Assembly (NCBI GenBank): GCA_916610825.1
Contig: OU744450.1
Coordinates: forward strand, 21,813,838 to 21,877,837
DNA length: 64,000 bases
Reading direction: 5' to 3'
DNA from: Haliclystus octoradiatus
Lineage: Eukaryota; Cnidaria; Staurozoa; Stauromedusae; Haliclystidae
Shown: in pieces, positions 26,401 through 36,686 of the stretch
Numbering within the stretch: position 1 is the stretch's first letter
How the letters are laid out: each line of letters begins with the position of its first letter
Notes under the pieces: generated by a model
The model's input: only the letters and a program-made list of their open reading frames with translations
Databases searched by the model: none
What the model was told of the DNA's origin: nothing
Made by a program: the position numbers and the translations under genes

Positions 26401-27039
26401 TGCAACAGCAAATACTTAGCTGACGTTTGACTGTAAAATATCCAAATATTGTTGAATCTCGGGTGCACCATTGCCATAATCTGCAGACTGGGTTATGACT
26501 GGTTTCCGGGCTGCAAAGCATGGCAGCTGCGCCCCTGAGATGAACATTTTTCTCATGATTGCCGCCCCTGAAGCTGCAGTTTTCATCAAAAATCGGCAGC
26601 TAAAATTGAATCTGTTATTTTCTACATATTTTATGCTGACATGATTTTGGCGCCCCGGAAGTAAATTTTATCAGTTACCACCCCCGCCCCTAACTTTTTT
26701 GGCGCTTCCGTCGAGATTGCCATAATATTTGCAGACTGGCAGCTAGGCCTAGCCTGTCTGTCTAACCTAACAACTATAAACTATCATTTATTTGAGACTT
26801 TGCCTTGCTATTGGGGCATGAAAACCACACTAGAATAGTATAATTTTCTTGGGTTGTTTAACTATCCTGCAGCACCAGCATGTCAAACCAAGGTGGGCTA
26901 AGGGCTTACCTACCTGTTTGTAGAGACCGTACAATTCTAACATTTTTTCCTCGCTTATACCAGCACATGATTTTACATGGGATGCAGCTGCATTAAATCT
27001 TTGACCAAGATCATCATTAGTATCATCGTCATCAGACAT
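17445..27039 (-). CDS. ACBD6: Acyl-CoA-binding domain-containing protein 6, 8 exons, 246 aa
   Basis: Binds long-chain acyl-CoA; the human protein also supports N-myristoylation. Minus-strand exons: 27039-26914, 24879-24815, 23034-22914, 21063-20996, 20651-20552, 19063-18974, 18353-18323, 17584-17445. All have GT/AG ends and give 741 nt without a frame break. Residues 1-104 are an ACB domain: acidic start MSDDDDTND, then the ligand-binding words LYGLYKQAT, FWDMIGKSKWTAW and KYIDIVKQ. Two to three ankyrin repeats follow from about 127, with GLTLLHWACDRGH, LQTPLHYASVCD and LLKSGADAQ. The human protein is 282 aa; this one is shorter in the linker and C-terminus. The 31-nt exon 7 encodes DKELQTPLHY and is easy to miss. 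The order ACB then ankyrin fits ACBD6 rather than ACBP or ACBD5. Confidence 0.95.
17625..18020. repeat. Duplicated block, copy 1 (ACBD6 intron 7 edge)
   Basis: Shares many words with 19415-19670, such as CTATTGATATTTG, AAGATCGATTG and TCAGATTGATAGAATC-like sequence. Copy 1 starts close to the last ACBD6 exon. Its origin is not recognised. Confidence 0.6.
18520..18726. repeat. TTCATGAA-iteration MITE, TA-flanked
   Basis: CCCTTGCGAAAAACAGTTAA on the left and CTGTTTTTCACAGGGG on the right, with TA on both sides. It is 207 bp of near-perfect hairpin, in ACBD6 intron 6. Confidence 0.87.
19135..19322. repeat. Decayed TTCATGAA-family sequence
   Basis: Contains AGTTCATGAA-like words, ACTGTCTTTCGCAGG and ATTTAACG arm fragments without clean ends. 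It lies in ACBD6 intron 5. Confidence 0.5.
19415..19670. repeat. Duplicated block, copy 2 (ACBD6 intron 5)
   Basis: Direct-orientation relative of 17625-18020. The two blocks flank ACBD6 exons 6 and 7. No exon sequence is seen inside this copy. Confidence 0.55.
19977..20158 (+). mobile_element. 5'-truncated LINE copy with (TAC)n tail
   Basis: Matches the last about 150 bp of the LINE at 36687-37662 (words TCTTTTCATAATGTTTTGTA, GTTTCTTTGTCAGC, TTCTTTGTGTAGCAAATATG) and ends in a TAC repeat. It encodes only the C-terminal RT tail ending KRDGTFL. A short duplication AGCAG may flank it. Confidence 0.8.
20239..20416. repeat. AAACCTGT-family MITE
   Basis: AAGTCAAACCTGTTATAACG on the left and ACAGGTTTCACTGTA on the right, with the inner TCTATAGTGGTCAC words. 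ACBD6 intron 5. ORFs here are chance frames of the repeat. Confidence 0.8.
20772..20886. repeat. TTCATGAA-iteration MITE, short copy
   Basis: ATTGCGAAACAATTGAGTTC on the left and CTGTTTTAACAGGGG on the right. It lies in ACBD6 intron 4. Confidence 0.65.
21064..22913. other. ACBD6 intron 3, nothing identified
   Basis: Contains a decayed CAGGGTCC-family piece near 21180-21345. An apparent 90-residue minus-strand frame (21699-21971) begins with GTG, not ATG, and I did not call it. The rest shows no repeat that I recognise. Confidence 0.5.
23304..24045. mobile_element. Non-autonomous hAT element, 742 bp, 8-bp TSD
   Basis: CAGTGCCGGATTAA on the left, its complement TTAATCCGGCACTG on the right, and AAAATCAA duplicated at 23296-23303 and 24046-24053. 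The ends repeat the theme GTGGCCTTAGGC and GTGGCCTAAGGC. No transposase frame. It lies in ACBD6 intron 2 inside an old TTCATGAA-family copy (23100-23303 plus 24046-24105). Confidence 0.92.
24353..24523. repeat. AAACCTGT-family MITE
   Basis: ACAGTCAAACCTGTTATAGC on the left and the inverted GGCTGTTATGTATGGTTTCC on the right, with the family interior. ACBD6 intron 2. Confidence 0.78.
25023..25170 (+). mobile_element. Second 5'-truncated LINE copy
   Basis: Same 3' end as the LINE at 36687 (GTTTCTTTGTCAGC, TTCTTTGTGTAGCAAATATG) with an internal insertion near 25060-25090. It lacks the final TAC tail. ACBD6 intron 1. Confidence 0.72.
25296..25660 (+). repeat. tRNA-derived SINE, ACBD6 intron 1
   Basis: B box GTGGTTCAAATCCCC, family body, tail GCCTTCGGTAGGGCGACACC. 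It seems to sit inside, or beside, the PHD-like pseudogene, because a similar GAATGATGGTAGAG word lies on both sides (25291 and 25768). Confidence 0.82.
25670..25998 (-). pseudogene. Decayed PHD-like zinc-finger fragment of transposon type
   Basis: On the minus strand, 25995-25845 reads CIFC, then after a frame change in an A8 run LLCDGCRKWQHRTCGAGISR and EYRRAIAEDLSIEWS. The pattern C-x2-C ... CDGC-x-KW-x-HRTC matches the PHD-like domain found near FLYWCH/MULE-derived proteins in invertebrates. That family link is from memory. After a stop, a frame rich in E, P and S continues to about 25670. The frame change and stop mark it as broken. It is probably a dead mobile-element gene and not part of ACBD6. 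Confidence 0.55.
26105..26760. other. GC-richer unassigned stretch in ACBD6 intron 1
   Basis: Contains repeated words (CCATAAT..GCAGACTGG at 26474 and 26718; GCCGCCCCTGA-like runs) suggesting an old insertion. No clean termini. No gene seen. Confidence 0.4.
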
Positions 27040-27756
27040 TATTTTCTACATCGGTATTATCATCTCTTCGAAGTAATAGACTAACAAAACATGAATCAAT
27101 CTCAAGACTTCTTTTTTCGGCAGGTCTAAAACCCGGACACAGGTAAAATGCCGGATAAAAAACACAGATAAAATTCCATTGTTCTTTCTTATTTCACACT
27201 TCTGCTCCCGCGTCTGGTTAACTCGCGTTCAGCGGCAGAAAACAACATCAACTTGATGTCATCAAGTTAATATATTTTGAAACAACGTTTATTCAAAACA
27301 TGAGCATTTTAACGTTAACATCTTTAACATTCTAACTTAACGAAAACGTTAAATACAATCGAGTTGTATCATTCAAAACGTATATCTATTTGAAATTATT
27401 ATCTCAAGCAATACAATTTGTCAATTTAAAACCAATATACATTTACAGTTTTATAGAATTCATAGTTTAATATAGTTAAATTTGTCAAAACCAATGCTGC
27501 GCTGTTATTATTTCTATTTGCGTTATTCTGCAGTATGATTGTGGCTCCGTTATGCTGTAGTTGATATTGCTATGTTCTATGTTTATGGAAATTAGACAAA
27601 TAAGATTTATTTTCGTGCCGGCACTAACTTGCTGATGAGTCCTGATCTCTGATCTGTTGTTGAGCAGTGATTCTTTAGCGCATATAATTTCGTATTTCTC
27701 AACTAATGTATTATTTACAAAAGCCGTGTTAATTCACGTGCAATTTATTTAGATAT
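27040..27756. other. ACBD6 upstream flank
   Basis: Must hold the ACBD6 promoter and 5' UTR. I see no neighbouring gene on the other strand and no recognised repeat. Confidence 0.45.
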
Positions 27757-28045
27757 AAAGAACAAAAGTCATTTTGACTTTTGAATGATTTAAATAAAAA
27801 AGAGCAAATCGATCTGGAGAAACAGAGTCGAAGGAGTAGAAAAATCCAATTTCAACGACTAGCTCCAAGTCCCGCTTACTCTGATTTGCCGAATTTTGAT
27901 GGTTGGTCACTTTACCAACATATCAAAACCGTCATCAAATAAGTGAGACTTCAACCGAAATACTGGAGTTACAGCGTTTTATTTAGATGAAATAGATAAA
28001 TCTAGACTTATGTAAAATGATCACCGGTGGTTGGAAAGTTAGTCA
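27757..28045. repeat. Direct duplication, copy 1
   Basis: Shares long words with 28897-29260, for example GAGCAAATCGATCTGGAG, CTGATTTGCCGAATTTTGAT and AATACTGGAGTTACA. Not coding. Copy 2 has an extra 68 bp or so. Confidence 0.75.
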
Positions 28046-28199
28046 ACCATAATTAGTCAATTTGAAAGGTTGCTTCTAACTTATCAAAACTGGTTTCATT
28101 TTCATGAAAACTTTTTAATTTGTATTCATACATGTCCAGGTTTTACATTCAGTGATACTACTAGTCATTGGCATGTCTCGCTCTCATTTGAGAGACCAT

Positions 28200-28450
28200 A
28201 ATTATGGAACTTATCTCGTTCAAAAAACGAAAAAAAAAACAAAAAAAAAAAAATAATAATAATAATAATAAAATAATAAAATAAAAATAAAAATTATATT
28301 ATATTATTAATACTATTATCCTTATCATTATTTCTACTAATTTACAATATTATAATTAATAACTTACTTTTAAATTCGTATCAATGTATAAACGAGCATT
28401 TGCTCATTTTGGTTACGAATCGAAATAAAATTATACACACACACACACGT
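28200..28450. repeat. Low-complexity A/AAT-rich and (AC)n stretch
   Basis: Runs of A and AAT/ATA near 28225-28320, then (AC)n near 28435-28448. Confidence 0.8.
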
Positions 28451-28625
28451 TGCCTCTGAAAGTGAAATATCAGCATTTTGAAAACCCCTAAAAATATCCC
28501 CATATCAACTTGAATGGCTGTATCTGATTACAGTCAAGATATATTGTCATGAAATGTTTCCAATTATATCCGATATACATCTAATGACTATATATCATGA
28601 TATCAAGCAAGGCCGAAAATAGTAC

Positions 28626-28895
28626 GGGTGTAGGGGTGTGTGACACCCCAACTTCTGATTTCGGAAGTTTTTGAAATATCTCTGTTTTGATTTGAGTTAT
28701 TTGTCTGGCATATCAGTAGTGGTTCATTCACCAGAATACAATAAGAATTCTGAGTACTAACCGATATTGCTATCACCAGCCATTCTGGCGTTCCGTAAAT
28801 AGAAAAAACAAAGTAACATTAATTAATGCCCCTATAAAATACCACTTGTTAGAATTTTCCCAGGAAATTTTTTCGGGCAGCATGCCCCTACGCCT
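28626..28895. repeat. Decayed hAT-like MITE related to 1108-2297
   Basis: The right end TTTTTTCGGGCAGCATGCCCC followed by TACGCCTA resembles the right end of the 1108 element; the left is GTACGGGTGTAGGGGTGTG. No clear target duplication. It lies directly before duplication copy 2. Confidence 0.5.
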
Positions 28896-28896
28896 A

Positions 28897-29260
28897 ATAT
28901 GAAGAACAAAGGTCATTTTGACTTTGGAGTGATTTAAATAATAAAGAGCAAATCGATCTGGAGATATAGAGTCGAAGAAGTATAAAAATCCAATTTCAAC
29001 GAAAAACCGATAATAACCGACATACTAGTCTGCGTTACAGACCGCGATTCATTCACAAAATTATAGAATAGCTCTAAGTTCCGCCTACTCTGATTTGCCG
29101 AATTTTGATGTTTGGTCACTTACCAACATATCAAAATCGTCATCAAATAAATGAGACTTGGAGGAAGTTAAACGAAATACTGGAGTTACAACTTTTATTT
29201 AGACAAAATAGATAAATCTAGGCTGTGTAAACTTGTGTAAACTGATCACTGGTGGGAGTG
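28897..29260. repeat. Direct duplication, copy 2
   Basis: Same order of words as 27757-28045, with an additional segment near 29000-29070. The copies have clearly diverged. Confidence 0.72.
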
Positions 29261-30002
29261 GAAAGTTGAAATGTCACTCACATTAAAACAGATCCGGTTT
29301 CGAACCATAATTTTGTATATTTTTTGGAAAAACAGCGTCTTGCTTGCTAGGATCGCAAAAACATATACCATGCATTTTTAATGGCATTTGGCAACCAACG
29401 GAAATCCACTGATTCTAAGTAAGTTACAAGTACAGCCTTTATTTCCAAACTCAATCAATTTACGCGAAATTAACACAACAATCAAATGGCAAGGATATAG
29501 ATAGATGTTTAATTAATCATGTAAAACACTTAATAATAATAATATACAAATCGACGTAGTTGAAAGTTAATTAGTGATACATAATAAGGTTAATCCCTGA
29601 AGCAATCAATGCTTGTTTATTTGGGATGCCTCTAAATTTATAAAATGATTAAAGAAATGTTATATTTAGATAATTTGTAAAATTTAAAACAACATTTAAA
29701 TAAGAAAAATTAACAATGAGAATGATAATAATAGTAATATTAAATATGGCTAAATGAACAGAATAAATTATAAAATGTTTCAAATACATTTGAAAATAAA
29801 GAATTAACAATATTATAAAAGGTGTGAAATACATTTGAAAATATGATTTAATTACAATAGATAATAAACTCAGTTGGAAAACCAATTATATGGTTAATGA
29901 GGGGGAAAGAATTATGAAGGGGACTAGAAAAATGAGCAATGAAGAAATAAGATTTAATAGTCACAACAGATATTGCAGTTCTTGACAGTGCAGACATCAT
30001 AA
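29261..30002. other. AT-rich stretch without identified features
   Basis: Very AT-rich, with TTAATA-type simple words; frames here are low complexity. I see nothing more. Confidence 0.5.
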
Positions 30003-30268
30003 TATCTTTCTAGAAACAATGTTTGTTTTGTATTCGACGATGACGTGGCTGAAAGACAAAAACATTTTTAAAATGTGATGGAACTTTACCCTTGATGACA
30101 TTATGCAGAAACAGTAAGACTTTAGAAGTGTAAAGATCCTCCAACTGAAGAATACCAAAGCGTTTACATAAAGGTTCTGCATGGGTACGAGGTCTCACCC
30201 CCATAATAATTCGTAGGCAAGAGCCTCTATCCCGTGTTCCGCTCCATGAAACTGAGAGTCGCTGCACT
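30003..30268 (-). pseudogene. LINE reverse transcriptase C-terminal fragment
   Basis: The minus-strand frame reads RIIMGVRPRTHAEPLCKRFG, followed by ILQLEDLYTSKVLLFLHNV. This is the usual region after the RT thumb in CR1/Rex-like LINEs. The upstream part is out of frame or missing, so it is a relic. It is a different sequence from the LINE at 36687. Confidence 0.65.
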
Positions 30269-32106
30269 CGGGCTAGAGGAATTTCTTACTAAAAGTTGGC
30301 CCACCATTTCAGAATTTGGAAATGCCCAATCACATGCGACCTTGAGATCACGTGGAGCTGTAAGCCTTCTTGATTAGCTGAAATATCCCTTACGTCATGA
30401 AGTCTGACTCATCACTTTTTCAATAATATCCAAAATTTCAGAAGTCTGCTTCCATGCTTCGAATCATTCGTTAAGTTTATTTAATTTGCCTGCCTATCCT
30501 GGAGAATTGAAACGCTGTTTTCAGTATATTTAATTAGACTGAATTGCTGTCTTTACTTATTTCCTATAATGTTTAACAACGTGGACATTTAATGACTGGA
30601 TTTGAATTATAATAGAGTTTGTTCATGAGATAATATCTGGTGTTGGGTTTTAAACTTTGATAAGCCAATTCGTCAGAAGATTTCTGTTAGCAGCTGGCAG
30701 CTGCCTCGAAAAATTGGCAGTTAAGTTTGATAAAATCAGCCTATAAAGTACAAAGCATGTTGCATTATCATTTATATATACATATGGATGAGTGGCACTT
30801 GTATATTAGATATTGACATTGTCATACTGTAGCCTACTCTCGTTCGAATCAAGGATATGAAGCATCGTATTGTTTTTGATAATATTCCATAAATATGGGA
30901 GCAATGAACGTTAATAGTTCATGACTTGAGAGATGAGCTTATGGCACTGTGTACAATCAGAATTATTTCGTTCATCTCACCCTTCTATGCATGATGTTGC
31001 ATCGATCTAGCCTTGCTTTTTTTGAGGCTCAATGATGATGTTCAAAGTGTTTAAACTCAATGACTGCACACGATTATAGATACCTACTTCCACAAATAGA
31101 GTCTTATGCCTACCAAACTGTTTTCACGATCATGGTCGGTCTTCCAATCGCATCACGGTAAGTGTTTTATTTTGCATAATTCACATATGTTGGGAACAAA
31201 AATATAACAACACAGAGACAGAGTAAGGTTTGCTCGATGCCTATATCAACTTGCAGATGCTTTGAATCAAAATTGTTTTGTTGTAGAACTTGTTGCAGTC
31301 TCAACCATTTTCTTTGTATTATATCTGCAAGCATATCTCTTGGAGGTGATTTCCCTTTCTTCGTGTATCACTTATTGTTTTATATGTAGAAAAATTCAAT
31401 ATCAACTATTGTGTAACTTTTTAGATTTCATATAAATATTCTATAAACTTGAAAACATTTCATTTCTGACTTGAAGATGAGATAAGATAATTTGGAATTA
31501 TTGCAAACCTGCCTACTGCCTCTGTTACAATGAGGATTATTTAAGCATGCTTAGCCTGGTGATCGAACAATGATGATCACCGTTTTCATATAGACCCAGC
31601 TTCCTCAGCCACTAAGAACACTACAGGTTGAGATGTTGGAATTCAAGTTTCTCCAAAATTAATTTCAGGTCTGTCCTGTTTTATGTGTTGCACGAAGGGT
31701 CACTTGTGTCTCAAATTTTACTTCAATCTATGCAAGAGAATTAATACCCCCCCCCCCCCCAGAAAACGTGAAACAATCCTCAACAGGAAAATGTTGCTAC
31801 TATTTAGTAACAATGCACACCAGATCTACAAAAATACAGGATCTAGGTTCTGGCATACGAAATACATAATACTCAAAATACATCAAAGAGAGAAGTAAAC
31901 AAATTGAAACAATATATCATTTCATCTTCAGCATTGTTTTGGGCAATTTCTAGGCTCATGTGTCTAAAAAGGAGTACAATAAATGTGATTTAGGCAATTA
32001 CAGGACGCAAGCATTATAGTAAGAAATCATCTTTCTACAATAAAAATAATTACATAAATCGAATCCTATGCTATAAGCTCTAATAGTTAGTTACTCTATG
32101 TTCCAG
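30269..32106. other. No recognised gene
   Basis: AT-rich. A poly-C run of 13 is at 31747-31759. I found no RNA gene, repeat family or convincing exon. Confidence 0.45.
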
Positions 32107-32363
32107 TGTGGGTGACCAAGTGAATCCTCTGTCATGTAGGACACTAAATTACATAGATGTTGATCTCTCTTTGCTCGATAGCCTACCTTATACCATTTTT
32201 TATGCAGATAAGAAAGAAGAGACATGCTTCCAGACAAGCACACCAACTGATGAAGTTCAGGGAAATCATGCAAAGCGTCCACAGAACAAATTTTCTGCTA
32301 GTCAGGCTGGCATGCTCTTTAAACGATTTTATGAAGAGAAAATGGAACTCTTCATTGTTCATG
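32107..32363 (+). other. Candidate exon of an unknown gene
   Basis: It follows a TTCCAG acceptor-like word (32101-32106). An open frame runs to 32363 with hydrophilic sequence such as SASQAGMLFKRFYEEKMEL, then GTAAAC as a possible donor. No family recognised and no partner exon found, so it may be chance. Confidence 0.2.
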
Positions 32364-33257
32364 TAAACATTGAAATTCAAAATTCAATCGTCATCTTATT
32401 GGATATTTAATAACCTTTTAGGCAATTTTGTTGGTCCTGTTACAATTGAGGCTGCATCAAATAATATTTCATTATTCACTGTATATTTACCTTGAAAATG
32501 AATATTATTTATTTATAATTTTGTAAATAAATGTTATTTTTAGCAACATAACCAATGCAATATCAGTGTCATATAACATGTTCAATGAAGTATTTTGCTT
32601 ACTACCAGACTGCAAATTATCCAAACTGTGCGCTCATGCTAAAATAACTTACTGCTTTAACGCCAAAATTTGATAACATTAGCTTACCTCTATTTTTAAA
32701 CTTGAAGGTTTCTTAACTAAAAATATATGCTATAAACTCCATCACCAAGAGGATAAATAAGTCCTAGGTATTGTTACAAAGTTAGTCTCCATTGGCTTCC
32801 TATTATAAAAATCATGGGATAATGGAATACTTCCTATCGTGAAAATCATGGGATTATACACCAGAAATAGGAGAACTTCTTTCTATCATAAGACATTAAA
32901 TAAGATTGCCTTACGACCAATTAAGCCCTTGCGATTTGTAAATGATTTCAGTAAAAAAAATAGTATGCCTATAAATAAATACCCTTGAAGTTTTAGCAAT
33001 TCATGTATAGTTATCCGATGCTGCTGTACGCCGCAAGGAGAACATTTCAACAATCAAAGAAGACGGCGGAAGACAAAGTTAGAGAGAAATCAGCGACTTA
33101 AGCATATATCATGTATGTTCAAGTTTCAACCAATTCTTGATAATGACACTCATCTATGTAGTACTTATCTGATTAAAGATGTAAAAGAGATTTACAAATG
33201 ATCGATTAAATTTCCTGCGTATTGATTCACTTGATTCACGTAGGATAAAATCTTACA

Positions 33258-33405
33258 GCTAGAGTTCGACAAAAGTAGGAATCAGAAGATTGGAGAAAAT
33301 TCAAAAGGAAATTGATATTTTACCATTTATTAGTCAAACATCAACAAAAAAATTGGAAAGAAATGTTTAAGTGCCTCTGGGATTCCAGAATACTCTTTAG
33401 GCTTT
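33258..33405. repeat. Decayed CAGGGTCC-family hAT MITE
   Basis: AGAGTTCGACAAAAGTAGGA on the left and GGGATTCCAGAATACTC on the right, with the family interior (TTGATATTTTACC, GTCAAACATCAAC). No clear duplication remains. Confidence 0.6.
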
Positions 33406-34153
33406 ATAACAACATATAAATAATAATGATAATAATTACTAGTATGTAAAGTGTGCTGTAGTATGCTACTTGGCCTAGGTTAATCTGAAGTATTAGTAGG
33501 TTAGAAGTCCTGAAAATGTGAAAAATGAAGAGAAGAAGACAAACAGATGGGCAACTTGGCATTGGCCAGCCTAGCATAAATGAGTCAGTATATGCATATG
33601 GATTAGTAAAGTTCAACGTTATGACAACAACAGACATAAGTTTTAGTTGATCAGTTGCAGTTGATCGTATTTACTGTCTTATTAATACCAACCTGGCTAG
33701 GTTCGGGCCGTCGACTCTGCGTCTGCGAAGCAACCTTCTCAAATTCTAGTTTCTGGTGAAGAAAACGACTGCTTGCTTTACAATAAATTATGTTCTTACA
33801 TTCAAAACACATTGAGTTAAATTACCATCAAGAAGAAAATGATAATAGAGAGCATTTTGAGCTTTTAGAAATGAAACAGATAACATATCAAGACGTCGAA
33901 CTTAGAAATGTCGAACACTCATTTTGTTTTTACTTCTGTCATTTCAATAGCAGTCTCGGCTAGACTTCGGGTTTTAGCGAGGTTTTACGCATGCGCATTG
34001 CAAAACATGTTTCTTAGTGGGCCCGCTTTTTACCCTCATTGATGTTAGCCTGTATGAAATGGAGTTCTGACGTAATGCACACAGGCTAACGGCGTTTGAC
34101 TAAATAATTCGAATGCATTTTATGTGTAAGATGTTTAACGAAAGGGAGGTTTA

Positions 34154-34227
34154 AGGGCCATTTACACTGGTAAACGGAAAATTCAACTCGCGTCAGCTCT
34201 ATTTAGTATCCAGTCTACTTTTTCAAT
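34154..34227 (+). repeat. Left terminal inverted repeat of the giant element
   Basis: 16-bp terminus then a 59-bp block identical to the complement of 63001-63059. It contains TCAACTCGCGTCAGC, the motif repeated in the array at 34440. Similarity to the right side continues weakly (ACGCGG, GGCGTTT words) to about 34310. Confidence 0.85.
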
Positions 34228-34439
34228 AGTACGAGCGCGGTTACGTTTCCACGTAATGTTGCTTTTGCGTCTATCGTCAACTTAATCGCATTCAGTAATG
34301 GCGTTTGTCTCGTAGTTTAGTAACTGCAAGCGTGCTGCAGCATATAAGCTTTCACGATTGCCTTGACTTCATTGCTCATCAAAATTATAAGGGGAATATG
34401 TAGGATAACATATTTTGCGAGGCAAGCGCAATAATGTAT

Positions 34440-35150
34440 GCATCCAGAGCGATGATGTTAGCTGTTATGTTGATATGTTTTTATGAAGCTGATACAAGTT
34501 GAATTGAGGCTGACACGAGTTGATAGTATAGAAATATAAAAAAGAACAGAAGTAGTTTGTTGTTTATGCTTACGATATACCAAGAAAACCCATCAAAGTC
34601 TTACAGCATCATTTTATATCAGTTTGGATCATTTATGCCCTATAAGAAAGCATCCAGAGCGATGAAATTGGCTGTTATTTTGATATGTTTTTATGAAGCT
34701 GATACAAGTTGAATTGAGGCTGACACGAGTTGATAGTATAGAAATATAAAAAAGAACAGAAGTAGTTTGTTGTTTATGCTTACGATATACCAAGAAAACC
34801 CATCAAAGTCTTACAGCATCATTTTATATCAGTTTGGATCATTTATGCCCTATAAGAAAGCATCCAGAACGATGAAATTGGCTGCTATTTTGATATGTTT
34901 TTATGAAGCTGATACAAGTTGAATTGATGCTGACACGAGTTGATAGTATAGAAATATAAAAAAGAACCGAAGTAGTTTGTTGTTTATGCTTACGATATAC
35001 CAAGAAAACCCATCAAAGTCTCACAGCATCATTTTATATCAGTTTGGATCATTTATGCCCTATAAGAAAGCATCCAGAGCGATGAAATTGGCTGTTATTT
35101 TGATATGTTTTTATGAAGCTGATACAAGTTGTTAAGGCTGACACGAGTTG
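34440..35150 (+). repeat. 210-bp tandem array, 3.4 copies, subterminal iterons
   Basis: Units start at 34440, 34650, 34860 and 35070 (GCATCCAGAGCGATG), a 210-bp period with few differences between copies. Each contains GCTGATACAAGTTGAATT followed by GCTGACACGAGTTGA. Both are close to the complement of the terminal-repeat motif (GCTGACGCGAGTTGAATT). This arrangement suggests transposase-binding sites. More motif copies are at about 39840-39880. Confidence 0.85.
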
Positions 35151-35493
35151 AGTCATTTTGAATAAACATGCCGAAGAATTGCAAAACAAAAATCCCCAAA
35201 AAAATTCGCGAAAAGTTTAGATGATGTTCCTTTACTGTTCAGTAATAATAATAACCGTAATAATATCTTCACGTATAACGTAAATTATGAAAAAATTGAA
35301 TTGTTTCTTCCGTTCTCAACCAAAGTCTTGACTTTTAAATCAAACCATAGATCAAACGTCCCACGCATAGAAATCTATGTTTTTTGGCGGGAAATATGAT
35401 TCAAATCACACGTGTCGTCAGAAGAGATCAATCCTTTTATTGTTCGTTTTAACATGGATCACGGATTTTGATTAATAATTTGAAATGGATCAA

Positions 35494-35768
35494 TCCAGTA
35501 ATAGCATCAGTTGAAAAATTGGAAGAAGATGAAGTCAGTACTCTGGAACTGGAACGTAATCCCATCATAATAGAATCTGGTCAAATAGAACAAACCACGT
35601 ATTAAACCTCAAGCAGCATGGGAATCTCTGTCTTCAAGACAAGATACCAAGTCAAGCGGGACAGCGATAGACCTAGATGCAGCTGAAAACGTTATCAGGC
35701 ATTTCAGCTTGGCAACAACAACAACTTTTGTAGTGTGGAATACTGCTAGAAGGGTTTTGGAAAAACAG
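35494..35768 (+). pseudogene. Frameshifted exon-like fragment, unknown protein
   Basis: Two adjacent open frames differ by one base near 35604. The first is acidic (VEKLEEDEVSTLELERNPI). The second reads AAWESLSSRQDTKSSGTA, then IRHFSLATTTTFVVWNTARR, and ends VLEKQ before GTATGA, a good donor. It looks like a real protein with a single-base lesion. Family not recognised. It lies inside the giant element, upstream of the transposase. Confidence 0.35.
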
Positions 35769-36111
35769 GTATGACAATTAAACAACTGTAAAAATGCAAA
35801 CAACACAACTACTTTGGGAATGTCTTGTTACTTGTGAGGAATCATCTCAATTAAGGAATTTCTTACATCTCAGAACTATCTGATGTGAAAATTCATATTA
35901 TGTAGAACAATGACGTACCGTATATAGCTTTGAATCGGAAGGTGTATGTCTGCCAGCATGGGAAATCACAGCCCAAACCAAAAGTTTGCAAAGTAAGCAG
36001 TCAGTCATACACAGATCCATCTCTGCAGCATACAAATTAAATATGAAATACAGTAGTAAGAAGACTACTTGCAAGGGATGAATCTCAAAAAGTTTTTGTA
36101 TTTTCCCAATT

Positions 36112-36160
36112 TTGCCACCTCTGTACATCAACCACCTGTCTATTGCAGCCATGACAATGC
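36112..36160. repeat. AAACCTGT-family MITE fragment
   Basis: Words GCCACCTCTGTACATCAACC and ACCTGTCTATTGCAGCC match the family interior; no ends. Confidence 0.45.
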
Positions 36161-36686
36161 TGTACCCATGTACCATGTGACTTGATGTACTCATAGAATT
36201 ATCCTTTAATTGTGTATTGTCTAAACAGGAAATGTCAAGAACCCTTCATAAGATTTATTCTAATAACATACTTGTAATGGTAATTCCTGCTACCATGGAA
36301 TCCATAAACAGCTAGTTAATCAATATATTGAGCTAAAGGAACACTTTCGTCATTCTTTTACAAGTGGAAATAATGGAATGGCCTCTCTATTAACGGGACT
36401 TGGGGAATTTTTTATGAGAACAGCCCTTGAAAAAATCCTGAAACGGGCAAACGGCCCCTGAAAAAATTGGGAAACAAAACAACAACACAATCTAAAAATG
36501 ATGTCAATTTTCTGAAGGGCAACAAAGAATTGTAACTTTGAAAACTATGACCTCCAAACATTTATAACTGTACCATAGAATTTCATTTCAAATATTATAT
36601 CTAGCTATTATTTCAAATACAAGTGAATATGAACAAAAAATATATATTAGTCGAATGATAATTTGTAGCAAGTGATGCATTTGAAA

